64,000 bases of DNA from Albibacillus kandeliae (GTDB lineage Bacteria; Pseudomonadota; Alphaproteobacteria; Rhodobacterales; Rhodobacteraceae): the NCBI RefSeq assembly GCF_003116585.1, contig NZ_QEHM01000009.1, forward strand, positions 62,001 through 126,000, read 5' to 3'. Position numbers and translations under genes: made by a program. The notes beneath the pieces were generated by a model, which saw only the letters and a program-made list of their open reading frames with translations, did not search any database and was not told the origin of the DNA. This document shows, in pieces, positions 6,894-15,294 of this stretch. Positions within the stretch are counted from its first letter, which is position 1; every line of letters begins with the position of its first letter.

Positions 6894-8632
6894 CAGCCGG
6901 AGTATCGGAGACCGGCTCCGCGTCGAAATGGTGGGACGGGCTTCGTGTCCGTCTCGTCGTCATGATGTCCCTGGCGTTGCTGCCGGTGGGCCTGATTGCC
7001 ATCGCCCAGACCCGGGCCGTCACCGAAAAGGTGCGCCGCAACACCGAACTGGCGCTTTTGGCCACCGTCGAGCAATCGGCGGTGGAAGAGCGTCTGGCCA
7101 TCCAGCGCGCGCTGGGCGTTGCGGACAGTGTCTCCGTCATGGTGCCTGACCTCCTGGCGGACAAGGAAGGCTGTTCGCGCCGCCTGTCGATGATCGTGGA
7201 GAGTTCCGAGCGGTTCAGCTTCGCAGGCATCATCCCGACGTCCGGGATAATGGAATGCAGCACCACCGGCGAAACCCTGGATGTCTCCGGGCTGGCGCGG
7301 GTGCAGGAAATGCTGTCGAGCACCGGCCCGCTGGTGCGGGTCACGATGAACCCGACCGTCAGCCAGACGCCGGTGATCACCGTATCTATCCCGTTCTACC
7401 TGAACGAACAGAACGCCGGCCGGGTGGCCCTGTCGATCCCGCTGGCCTCGTTCGTCGCCTCGAACGAGGGCGTCGGCGTTCCGAGACCGGAAGCCCTGAA
7501 GGACCTGATCACCTTCAACGCCAAGGGCGAGGTCCTGACCGTGCGCGCCGGTGGCGCCTTCAACGACTCGAGGCTGCCGATGGGGCTGAGCCTCGCCTCG
7601 CTTGCCGAACAGAAATCCACTGCCTTCTCGAGCAACAACCGCAACGGCGAGGACCGGATTTACACCGTGGTGCCCATCGAGAAGGGGCAGCTCTACGTTC
7701 TTGGCATCTGGGATGCGCGCAGCGGGTTGGTGGACCAGATCGGCGGCAGTTACCCCGCCATCCTGTTCCCGGCGCTGATGTGGCTGACCAGCCTCGTCGT
7801 TGTCCTGATGGCGACCCACCGACTGGTCCTGCGCCACGTGCGCAGCCTGCGGCGCCAGATGGTGCGCTTTGCGCGCGACCGGACATTGCGCGAGGACGGT
7901 TCGGGCAGCGAGATGCCGGCGGAACTGAGGGAGATCCAGAACAGTTTCGACACCATGGCCTACTCGATCCTGCAGGACGAGGCGCGGCTGGAAAACGCGG
8001 TGCACGAGAAGAACGTGCTGATCCGCGAGATCCATCACCGGGTGAAGAACAATCTTCAGCTTATCTCGTCGATCGTGAACATGCAGATCCGCAACGTCTC
8101 GAACGAAGAGACCAAGTCGATCCTGCGGCGCGTGCAGGACCGGGTCCTGAGCCTCGCCACCATCCACCGCGACCTCTACCAGAACAACGCGGCCGGGCGG
8201 GTCAACGTCGGCCACCTCGTGAAGGAAATCCTCGAGAACAGCGTCGATATCGGCTCGGCCGACGGCGAGGCTGTGCAGGTCAAGCAGGATATTGATGACG
8301 TCATGCTCTATCCCGATCAGGCGGTGCCGATGTCCCTGCTTGCCGCCGAGGCGGCAACCAACGCGATGAAGTACGCCTCCTCGGCCAATGGCTCCGCGCC
8401 CTGGATCCACGTCAGCTTCAAGGTCGGGGAAGGCAAGCAGAGGATCTTCCGTTTCTCGAACTCCGCCACCGGCGAGGGCCGGGGCGAGAGCACGGGGATG
8501 GGAACGCGGCTGATCAACGCCTTTGCGATCCAGCTGGGCGCCGACATCGACATCACCGCGACCGAAGACACTTATACGATGACGGTGATCTTCGAGGCGG
8601 CAGAGTTCCTGCCGCAGGCCGAAAGCTACTGA
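6890..8632 (+). CDS. HisKA_2-family sensor histidine kinase, probable PhyR kinase
   Basis: About 580 residues if started at the GTG (6890) that overlaps the ecfG stop; that start gives TM1 at ~22–41. Then comes a ~245-residue periplasmic sensor region, TM2 at ~287–308, a HAMP-like linker, a HisKA_2 dimerisation/phosphotransfer motif (REIHHRVKNNLQLIS, His ~382/383) and a HATPase_c domain (AAEAATNAMKYA; TGMGTRLI). HisKA_2/HWE kinases coupled to PhyR are the established GSR sensors. The translational overlap with ecfG argues that this is the cognate kinase. The sensor domain ligand is not evident from sequence. Confidence 0.9.
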   Translation: MTAGVSETGSASKWWDGLRVRLVVMMSLALLPVGLIAIAQTRAVTEKVRRNTELALLATVEQSAVEERLAIQRALGVADSVSVMVPDLLADKEGCSRRLSMIVESSERFSFAGIIPTSGIMECSTTGETLDVSGLARVQEMLSSTGPLVRVTMNPTVSQTPVITVSIPFYLNEQNAGRVALSIPLASFVASNEGVGVPRPEALKDLITFNAKGEVLTVRAGGAFNDSRLPMGLSLASLAEQKSTAFSSNNRNGEDRIYTVVPIEKGQLYVLGIWDARSGLVDQIGGSYPAILFPALMWLTSLVVVLMATHRLVLRHVRSLRRQMVRFARDRTLREDGSGSEMPAELREIQNSFDTMAYSILQDEARLENAVHEKNVLIREIHHRVKNNLQLISSIVNMQIRNVSNEETKSILRRVQDRVLSLATIHRDLYQNNAAGRVNVGHLVKEILENSVDIGSADGEAVQVKQDIDDVMLYPDQAVPMSLLAAEAATNAMKYASSANGSAPWIHVSFKVGEGKQRIFRFSNSATGEGRGESTGMGTRLINAFAIQLGADIDITATEDTYTMTVIFEAAEFLPQAESY

Positions 8633-8662
8633 TCAGAGAGAAGGGAAGGGGGGCGCGTTCCG

Positions 8663-9835
8663 TTACGCGCCCTTCTTCTCCAGTTCACGGATGCGGCGGG
8701 CGGGCAGCCCGGTCGCGATCGGCTGGCCCATCACCGCCTCGGCCATGCCGATGGTCCAGATCATCAGCGGGATCGCGATGATGCCGCCGATGGGGCCCCA
8801 GAGCCAGAGCCAGAACACCAGCGACAGGAAAACGAGCAGGGGGTTGATCCTCATCTGCTGACCGACGAAGGCCGGGGTGATGAACTGCCCCTCCATCGCG
8901 TTCATGGTCATGTAGATCAGGGCGGGGGCGACGCTGATGGGGCCGTCGAACACCACCAGACCGGTGACCAGCAGGGCGGCGGCCAGGAAGATCGGCCCGA
9001 GGTAGAGGATGTAGTTCAGCAGGAAGGCGGCCAGCCCCCAGAACCCCGCGGCAGGCATCCCGAGCAGGTGCATCACCCCGGCCACAAGCAGCCCGAAGCA
9101 GGCGTTGATGGTGGTGATGGTCAGGAAGTAGTCGGCGACGCGGCGTTCAGCGAACTCGAAATCGCTCTGTTCGACATTGCGCAGCGACTTGCCGATCCAG
9201 CCGTAGATCTCGAACTTCGACAGCAGGAAGAAGTAGAGCGCGCCCGAGAAGATCATCACCTGCCCAAGTACCTGCGGGGCATAGAACAGAGCGTCGGTGG
9301 CGCTGGGCACCGCGACGCCGCCTTCCTTGGCGGCCTCCTTGCCGGTTTCCGGGTCGACCGAGGCGGCAACGTCCTTGGTCAGTTCGTCGAGGCCCTGCAG
9401 CATGTTCCGGATACCTTCGATGGCATCGCGGAACTCCGCCCAGATGATCGGCGCACGATTGACCGCCTGGCTCACGTAGGGCTCGGCGATGAAGACGATG
9501 CAGACCAGCGCCAGCAGCACGATCACCAGCGTTGCCAGCGCCGCGAGCGAGGGGCGCAGCCTCAGCCGGTGCCAGAACCGGGAGAGCGGCGAGAGCACGA
9601 TCCCGAGAACGAAGGCCGACAGCACGGGCGCGAAAAAGCCCTGCGCCTGCCAGAGCACGACGAATACGGTGACGGTGCCAATCAGGAAGATCACGATCTG
9701 CGACATGGTTTTCCCGTCGTAGATAGGATGTTCGTCGGTGGTTTCGGGGTCTTCCGGCTTGCTGACCGAGGCGGCGGCGACGGGCGTGGCGGCCCTTGGG
9801 TCGACGGTGTCGGCGGCTGGCGTGGTGGCTGGCAT
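8663..9835 (-). CDS. AI-2E family (PerM-type) membrane transporter
   Basis: A 390-residue protein with a ~40-residue Ala/Pro/Thr-rich cytoplasmic N-terminus followed by about seven to eight membrane helices; the typical AI-2E/UPF0118 segments are present (GFFAPVLSAFVLGIVLSPL, LLNYILYLGPIF, GPIGGIIAIPLMIW). Family members are putative exporters of small molecules or ions; the substrate is unknown and an AI-2 role should not be assumed. An EcfG-type promoter lies 74 bp upstream, which places the gene in the stress regulon. It is convergent with the histidine kinase gene. Confidence 0.87.
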   Translation of the reverse strand: MPATTPAADTVDPRAATPVAAASVSKPEDPETTDEHPIYDGKTMSQIVIFLIGTVTVFVVLWQAQGFFAPVLSAFVLGIVLSPLSRFWHRLRLRPSLAALATLVIVLLALVCIVFIAEPYVSQAVNRAPIIWAEFRDAIEGIRNMLQGLDELTKDVAASVDPETGKEAAKEGGVAVPSATDALFYAPQVLGQVMIFSGALYFFLLSKFEIYGWIGKSLRNVEQSDFEFAERRVADYFLTITTINACFGLLVAGVMHLLGMPAAGFWGLAAFLLNYILYLGPIFLAAALLVTGLVVFDGPISVAPALIYMTMNAMEGQFITPAFVGQQMRINPLLVFLSLVFWLWLWGPIGGIIAIPLMIWTIGMAEAVMGQPIATGLPARRIRELEKKGA

Positions 9836-9908
9836 GATGGTCGCGGTCCCCTCTCACGATGCGAGGGGTCGGCCACGGAGTGGAGCCGATAAAACCCTGC
9901 GGGGGTGA

Positions 9909-9934
9909 AACGTCGCAGGGCCGTTCCGGGTTCC
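9909..9934 (-). promoter_or_regulatory. EcfG-type promoter for the AI-2E transporter gene
   Basis: On the minus strand GGAAC (9934–9930) and CGTT (9912–9909) are separated by 17 bp, an exact consensus match, 74 bp upstream of the start at 9835 and just after the Anbu gene stop at 9945. It would give the transporter its own stress-responsive transcript independent of the Anbu operon. Confidence 0.8.
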
Positions 9935-9944
9935 GGACGCCCGT

Positions 9945-10676
9945 TTAGAGTTCGTAGGACGGCAGCAGGTCGAAGGCCGCGCGCAGGGCATCGCCCCAGC
10001 CGGTCGAGATCGACTGGTACATCGGGTCGTCCATTTCGATCCGGATACGCTTGTCCACGCGGAAGGAGTCCTTCTCGTAGGTCAGCACGTCGAAGGGCAG
10101 GCCGACCGAGAGGTTCGCCTTGACCGTCGAGTCGAAGGAGACCAGCAGCAGCTTGATCGCCTCGCTGAAGCTCATCCCGGCGTCATAGGTCCGCACGAGG
10201 ATCGGCTTGCCGTACTTGGTCTCGCCGATCTGGAAAAAGGGCGAATCCTCGGTGGCCTCAATGAAGTTGCCTTCGGGGTAGACAAGGAACAGGCGCGGGG
10301 GACCGCCCTTGATCTGTCCGCCGACGATCAAGGTCGCCTGGAACCCGGCATCGGACATCTGGCCTTCGTTGGTGCTCTCGGCGATGACCTCGCGCAGGGT
10401 GGTGCCGATCAGGCGCGCGGCCTGGAACATCGACGGCACCTGCAGGATGGTCGGATCGCGGTCCGCTGCGGCCTTGGAGCGCTCCTCGAGCAGGCTGATC
10501 AGGGCCTGCGTCGTCGCGAGATTCCCGGCGGTCATGATGGTGATCAGCCGCTCTCCGGGGGTCTCGAAGGTGTGCATCTTGCAGGTGGTGGAAAAGTTGT
10601 CGACGCCCGCATTGGTGCGGGTATCGGACATGAAGACGAGCCCCCGATCTAGGGAGAGGCCCACGCAGTAGGTCAT
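9945..10676 (-). CDS. Anbu (ancestral beta-subunit) proteasome-like peptidase
   Basis: A 243-residue Ntn-hydrolase of the proteasome/HslV superfamily. The start at 10676 gives MTYCVGLSLDRG; removal of Met exposes Thr1, and counting from it places Asp17 (FMSDTR) and Lys32 (TTCKM), matching the Thr/Asp/Lys catalytic pattern of HslV and proteasome beta-subunits. Later segments (AGNLATTQALI, FQATLIVGGQI, LFLVYPEGN) fit the Anbu subfamily. It is the last gene of a four-gene operon with ATP-grasp, alpha-E and transglutaminase proteins, the classical Anbu context. No unfoldase ATPase is nearby. Physiological substrates of Anbu are not established. Confidence 0.9.
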   Translation of the reverse strand: MTYCVGLSLDRGLVFMSDTRTNAGVDNFSTTCKMHTFETPGERLITIMTAGNLATTQALISLLEERSKAAADRDPTILQVPSMFQAARLIGTTLREVIAESTNEGQMSDAGFQATLIVGGQIKGGPPRLFLVYPEGNFIEATEDSPFFQIGETKYGKPILVRTYDAGMSFSEAIKLLLVSFDSTVKANLSVGLPFDVLTYEKDSFRVDKRIRIEMDDPMYQSISTGWGDALRAAFDLLPSYEL

Positions 10677-10719
10677 GTATGCACCGGAACGAGTTTGGAC
10701 ATCGAGGTCAGGGAATCTC

Positions 10720-11517
10720 TTACTGCTGCACTTGCAGCGAGACAATCATCGATTCATCGCCCGCACCGTGCCGCAGGCCGGAAATCGGTGCGGCCTCGCG
10801 ATAGTCGCGCCCGACTGCGATCCTCACGTAGCGTTCGTCGGGGCACTGCCCGTTTGAGACATCGAAACCGACCCAGCCAAGGTGCGCCACATGGGCCTCG
10901 GCCCAGGCGTGGGTGGCGTCCTGGTCGACGCGGTCGTCCATCATCAGGTATCCGCTGACGTAGCGCGCCGGGACCCCGGCGCTGCGGGCGGCGGCGATCA
11001 GGATATGCGCGTGGTCCTGGCAGACGCCCTGACCGCCGGCAAGCGCGGCCTCGGCATCGGTCGCGGCATAGGTCTGGCCGGTGCCGTATTTCACGGTCTC
11101 GGCGATCTTGGCCGAGAGCGCATGGAGGGCGGCAAGCTGGTCGCCAGCCCCCTTGAGGTCCTGTGCCAGCGCGACGATGCCCTCGCCGGGTTTCGTCAGC
11201 GGGGTGGGCTGGCAATAGTGCCAGAGCGGAACCGCGCCATAGACCTGCCCCAGCACCCCGGCAGTGTCGAAGGTCTCGACCCGTCCGCTGGCGGTGATGG
11301 TGATCTCGGTCACGCCGATGTCGGCGCTGACCAGATCGGTCACGTTGCCGTGCTGGTCGTGATAGCTCACCTCGCGCTGGCCGCCGTTGATCTCGACATG
11401 CCAGTCGGCGATGCGTTGCTGCGAGGAATCGCGCGGAATCAGGCGCACCTTCTGCAGCGCGTAGTGCACCGGTTCGTCGTAGGTGTAGCGCGTCGTATGA
11501 GTGATGCTCAGTTGCAC
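10720..11517 (-). CDS. Transglutaminase-like (papain-fold) protein of the Anbu operon
   Basis: A 265-residue protein with an N-terminal bacterial transglutaminase-like beta domain (residues ~1–80, starting QLSITHTTRYTYDEPV) and a transglutaminase core. The catalytic triad is visible: Cys in GGQGVCQDHAH (~170), His in DATHAWAEA (~215) and Asp in GWVGFDVSNG (~230). Such proteins are predicted to cleave or remodel peptide or isopeptide bonds. The GTG at 11517 is chosen because it begins the conserved domain; the open frame extends further upstream into the alpha-E gene. It is 16 bp after the alpha-E stop. Confidence 0.88.
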   Translation of the reverse strand: MQLSITHTTRYTYDEPVHYALQKVRLIPRDSSQQRIADWHVEINGGQREVSYHDQHGNVTDLVSADIGVTEITITASGRVETFDTAGVLGQVYGAVPLWHYCQPTPLTKPGEGIVALAQDLKGAGDQLAALHALSAKIAETVKYGTGQTYAATDAEAALAGGQGVCQDHAHILIAAARSAGVPARYVSGYLMMDDRVDQDATHAWAEAHVAHLGWVGFDVSNGQCPDERYVRIAVGRDYREAAPISGLRHGAGDESMIVSLQVQQ

Positions 11518-11533
11518 GGTAATCGGTCTCGCT

Positions 11534-12475
11534 CTACCCGCTGAAGCGGAAATCGCTCTCAATCTGCATGCCGAGCGCGTTGTTGTCACGAATGAATGCG
11601 GTGATGAACTCGTGCAGACCCTCTTCAAAGATCGAGTCGATGGTCCTGTGGCGCAGTCGTGAATGCAGGGCCTCGGCCATGTCGTGGCAGGGGTGACGCT
11701 CGCCATAGTCCTCGGCGAGGTAGTCGAGGTTCGACACGATCTGCGAGGTGCAGAAGGACAGCGACCGCGGCAGACGACGGTCGAGGATCAGGAAATCCGC
11801 GATCGCGGCGGCCGTCATCTCGCTCTCGCCCAGCCACCGGAACGACCGGTGCGCCGAGACCGAGCGCAGCACGGTTTCCCACTGCACGTTGTCCAGCGAC
11901 GAGCCCACGAAACTGGTGTGCGGCAACAGCGTGTAATACTTCACGTCAAGGATCCGCGCGGTGTTGTCGGAGCGTTCGATGAAGGTGCCGATCCGGCTGA
12001 AGTCGTAAATGTCGTTGCGCAGCATGGTGCCGTGCAGCGCACCGCGCACGAGGGCGCTCTGCTGCCGGATGGTGTTCAGCATCGCGGGCAGGTCGGTCTC
12101 GCGGACCGGGTGTGCCAGCAACGAGGTCAGCGTCATCCAGGTTTCGTTCACCGCTTCCCAGACTTCGGTGGTCAGGGCGGTGCGGACCACCCGCGCGTTG
12201 TCACGCGCGAAGGCGATCACCGACAGAACGCTGGACGGGTTGGAGGTGTCGCGCAGCAGGTAGTCGACCACGTGGGCCGAGGTATAGCTCTCGTACTTCT
12301 GCGCATAGGCGGCTTCGACCCCTGCGGTCGTCACCACCGATTTCCATTCGCCCTCGGCGTCGGTCGAGCGCGTCAGCGCGATACGGAACCCGGCCTCGAT
12401 GAGACGCGCGATGTTTTCGGCCCTCTCCAGATATCGGAACATCCAGTAGAGGCCGCCGGCGGTTTTTCCCAGCAT
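11534..12475 (-). CDS. Alpha-E domain protein (DUF403) of the Anbu operon
   Basis: A 313-residue, mostly helical protein with the alpha-E hallmark opening MLGKTAGGLYWMFRYLERAEN and further conserved stretches (FIERSDNTARILDVKYY, LILDRRLPRSL). Alpha-E proteins have no known catalytic activity and are found almost always next to circularly permuted ATP-grasp and transglutaminase genes, where they are predicted to be scaffolds or partners in peptide-bond chemistry. It begins 3 bp after the ATP-grasp stop, so the two are tightly coupled. Confidence 0.9.
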   Translation of the reverse strand: MLGKTAGGLYWMFRYLERAENIARLIEAGFRIALTRSTDAEGEWKSVVTTAGVEAAYAQKYESYTSAHVVDYLLRDTSNPSSVLSVIAFARDNARVVRTALTTEVWEAVNETWMTLTSLLAHPVRETDLPAMLNTIRQQSALVRGALHGTMLRNDIYDFSRIGTFIERSDNTARILDVKYYTLLPHTSFVGSSLDNVQWETVLRSVSAHRSFRWLGESEMTAAAIADFLILDRRLPRSLSFCTSQIVSNLDYLAEDYGERHPCHDMAEALHSRLRHRTIDSIFEEGLHEFITAFIRDNNALGMQIESDFRFSG

Positions 12476-12478
12476 CGT

Positions 12479-13906
12479 CTAGTCCTCCAGTACCCAGGTG
12501 TCCTTGGTGCCGCCGCCCTGGCTGGAGTTCACCACCAGCGACCCTTCGGTCAGGGCAACGCGCGTCAGGCCGCCCGGTACGATGTTGATGCCCTGCGGCG
12601 AAACCAGCACGAAGGGGCGCAGGTCCACGTGCCGCGGGGCCAGTTCACTCTCGCAGAAGATCGGCACGGTGGAAAGCGACAGGGTCGGCTGGGCGATGTA
12701 GTTGCCCGGCTTGGCCACCAGCTTCTCGCGGAAGGCTTCCAGTTCCTTCTTGCTGGCGGCGGGGCCGACCAGCATGCCGTAGCCGCCCGAGCCGTGCACC
12801 TCCTTGACGACAAGGTCCTTGAGGTTGTCGAGGACGTATTTCAGCGCCTCGGGTTCGCCGCAGCGCCAGGTTTCGACGTTCTTCAGGATCGCCTTCTCGC
12901 CGGTATAGAACTCGACGATATCGGGCATGTAGGAATAGATCGCCTTGTCGTCGGCGATGCCGCTGCCCGGTGCGTTGGCAATGGTGATGTTGCCCGCGCG
13001 GTAGATATCCATGATCCCCGGCACCCCAAGCATCGAGTCGGGGTTGAAGGTCAGCGGATCGAGGAATTCGTCGTCCACCCGGCGGTATAGCACGTCGATC
13101 TGCTTGTAGCCCTGGGTCGTGCGCATGGCGATGTGGCCGTCGACGACGCGCAGGTCGTGACCCTCCACCAGCTCCGCGCCCATCTGATCGGCGAGGAAGG
13201 AATGCTCGAAATAGGCCGAGTTGTAGATGCCCGGCGTCAGCACCGCGATGGTCGGCTTCGGACCGGCGCCGGCAGGGGCGCAGGCCGCCAGCGAACGGCG
13301 CAGGTTCTTGGGATAGTCGCTGACCGGCTGAACCTTGATCTTCGAGAAGAGCTCCGGGAACATCTGCAGCATCGTCTCGCGGTTCTCCAGCATGTAGGAG
13401 ACGCCGGAGGGCGTGCGGGCATTGTCCTCGAGCACGAAGAAGTCGCCTTCGCCGGTGCGCACGATGTCAGTGCCGACGATATGGGTATAGACCTGCCCCG
13501 GCGGGCTGAACCCGACCATCTGCGGCAGGAACGCCTCGTTGTTGGCGATCAGGTCCTTCGGGACACGGCCAGCCCGCAAGATTTCCTGCCGGTTGTAGAT
13601 GTCGTGCAGGAACGCGTTGATCGCAGCGACGCGCTGTTCGATGCCCTTGGCCAGCTTGCTCCACTCGCGCTGGGCGAGGATTCGCGGCACGAGGTCGAAG
13701 GGAATCAGCCGCTCCTGCGCCTCGGCCTGGCCGTAGACGTTGAAGGTGATCCCGGTCCTTCGGAAAAAGGCTTCGGCATCGAGGGATTTCTTGGTGAGAC
13801 GATCCGGGTCCTGCTGTCGGAACCAATCGTGGTAAGCGGCGTATGCGGGCCGGGTGCTGCCCTCCACGCCCTTCATTTCATCAAAGAATGTTTTTTTACC
13901 TGCCAT
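12479..13906 (-). CDS. Circularly permuted type 2 ATP-grasp protein of the Anbu operon
   Basis: A 475-residue protein matching the DUF404/DUF407 circularly permuted ATP-grasp family. Visible conserved segments include GITFNVYG, ERLIPFDLVPRI, VLEDNARTPSGVSYMLENR (~150–170), the GSGIADDKAIYSYMP region (~310–325) and VVKEVHGSGGYGMLVGP (~370–385), which resembles the ATP-grasp phosphate-binding loop. ATP-grasp enzymes ligate carboxylates to amines; this clade is predicted to make peptides or amide-linked tags. It is the first gene of the four-gene minus-strand Anbu operon; no EcfG-type promoter was found upstream. Confidence 0.9.
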   Translation of the reverse strand: MAGKKTFFDEMKGVEGSTRPAYAAYHDWFRQQDPDRLTKKSLDAEAFFRRTGITFNVYGQAEAQERLIPFDLVPRILAQREWSKLAKGIEQRVAAINAFLHDIYNRQEILRAGRVPKDLIANNEAFLPQMVGFSPPGQVYTHIVGTDIVRTGEGDFFVLEDNARTPSGVSYMLENRETMLQMFPELFSKIKVQPVSDYPKNLRRSLAACAPAGAGPKPTIAVLTPGIYNSAYFEHSFLADQMGAELVEGHDLRVVDGHIAMRTTQGYKQIDVLYRRVDDEFLDPLTFNPDSMLGVPGIMDIYRAGNITIANAPGSGIADDKAIYSYMPDIVEFYTGEKAILKNVETWRCGEPEALKYVLDNLKDLVVKEVHGSGGYGMLVGPAASKKELEAFREKLVAKPGNYIAQPTLSLSTVPIFCESELAPRHVDLRPFVLVSPQGINIVPGGLTRVALTEGSLVVNSSQGGGTKDTWVLED

Positions 13907-14119
13907 GCGATTATCATAATCCGAAGAATGGCTTCGACAACTGTCTCCTTCTCGGCCCCTGCTTCCCTCTCTGATCGGACCATGGCGACTGCCTGAAAAT
14001 TAGTCACAGGATTCCGGGGTGCGGGTCAACGGTTTCCGCGCGCCACGTGTGTTTCACGCGCCGGGGCAGGGTGTTTCTCGCATTGGTTGTGTCTTCGCGG
14101 GGTCCGGCCCTTCCGCGAG
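13907..14119. other. Intergenic region upstream of the Anbu operon
   Basis: This 213-bp gap must hold the Anbu operon promoter. I searched it for GGAAC-N16/17-CGTT on both strands and found none. A weak hairpin (TCGCGG 14095–14100 / CCGCGA 14113–14118) follows the DMT transporter stop and may end that transcript. Confidence 0.5.
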
Positions 14120-15115
14120 TCAGTAGCGCCCCTTAACCTCTGCCGCACGGGCGATTTTCCGGGCCTTCTGCTTTTCCCGGAAGAACACGAAAAGACCCGA
14201 TGCGATGATCAGCGACATGCCTGCCCAGACGAAGGGGCCGGGCAGGTCGGACCACAGGAACCAGCCCCAGAACACCGCCAGCGGCAGGCCGATGTACTCG
14301 TAGGGCGCGATGGTCGCCGCGTCGGTCAGCCGATAGGCTTGGCTGAGGCAATACCCCACGATCGCCGAGTTAAGCCCGAGCCCCAGCAGCGGCCACCAGT
14401 CGCCTTCGCCGGGCCAGACCCAGGCGCGCAGCAGGAAGATGACGCTCTGATTCTCGCTGCCTTCCGCGAAGCGGCCATCGCCAGCGATGACGAGGAACCC
14501 GAGCGACACCAGCACGAACATCGCCTGGATATAGATCGACATGGCCGAGGCGCTGCTGGTCGCCCCGAGCTTGCGGGTCAGCAGTTGCAGGAGCGCGTAG
14601 GTCAGGGCCGAGATGACGGGGAGCATCATCACGAAGCGGCTGATGCCTAGGTCCGAACTGCTCTCCCAAGGGCGCTGCATGATGATGACGCCGATGAAGC
14701 CGACGATGACGGCGCCCATGCGCAACGGGCCGACCTTTTCGCCGAGGATCGGGATCGACAGCAGGGTGATGAACAGGGGCGCGGCAAAGAACAGGGCGAC
14801 CGCATCGGCCAGCGGCATCACCGCCAGCGCGACGAAGTAGGTCATGTTCGACACCACGACCAGCAGGCCGCGCAGGACATGCAGCACGGGGTGCGCGGTC
14901 CTGAGCAGGCGGAAACCGCCCTCGATCTGCAGGATCATCATGCTGAAGATGATGCCGATGGCAGAGCGGGTAAAGACGATCTGGTGCAGCGGGTAGTCGC
15001 CCGACAGGTGCTTGATCAACATGTCGTTGATCGAGATCGCCACCATCGCAGCCAGCATGAACGCGATCCCGGTGGCGGCGCGCGGCGAGGTTGTCTGCTG
15101 GGATATGGCGATCAT
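14120..15115 (-). CDS. DMT/EamA-family membrane transporter
   Basis: A 331-residue inner-membrane protein with about ten hydrophobic segments and two EamA repeats (residues ~17–145 and ~165–310). Conserved features include ADAVALFFAAPLFITLLSIPILGEKV at the end of the first repeat and APYEYIGLPLAVFWGWFLWSDLP in the second. The ATG at 15115 is preceded by GGAGAGGAG; an upstream in-frame extension is unlikely. Members export or import small metabolites; the substrate cannot be told from sequence. It has no obvious operon partner. Confidence 0.87.
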   Translation of the reverse strand: MIAISQQTTSPRAATGIAFMLAAMVAISINDMLIKHLSGDYPLHQIVFTRSAIGIIFSMMILQIEGGFRLLRTAHPVLHVLRGLLVVVSNMTYFVALAVMPLADAVALFFAAPLFITLLSIPILGEKVGPLRMGAVIVGFIGVIIMQRPWESSSDLGISRFVMMLPVISALTYALLQLLTRKLGATSSASAMSIYIQAMFVLVSLGFLVIAGDGRFAEGSENQSVIFLLRAWVWPGEGDWWPLLGLGLNSAIVGYCLSQAYRLTDAATIAPYEYIGLPLAVFWGWFLWSDLPGPFVWAGMSLIIASGLFVFFREKQKARKIARAAEVKGRY

Positions 15116-15294
15116 CGGGGGCTCCTCTCCTGTCGTGCGTACGGAATTTGCGCCCGACGAGATGGCGCTATCACAGGATTCGCGCATGTCGATGCATGAA
15201 ACCGACATTTTTTCGATATCAGGTTCTATTGGCGCGGCGGGGCGGCTGGGCTAGATTGGCCCGCACGCAAGACATCAGCCCCAGGAGCGAACCC

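Noticed and set aside
8663-9835. Quorum-sensing AI-2 exporter role
   Set aside because: The family name is historical; sequence alone gives no support for AI-2 as substrate and no luxS is in view.
13907-14119. EcfG control of the Anbu operon
   Set aside because: AACG near 14028 is not followed by GTTCC at 16–17 bp on the plus strand, so there is no minus-strand consensus promoter.
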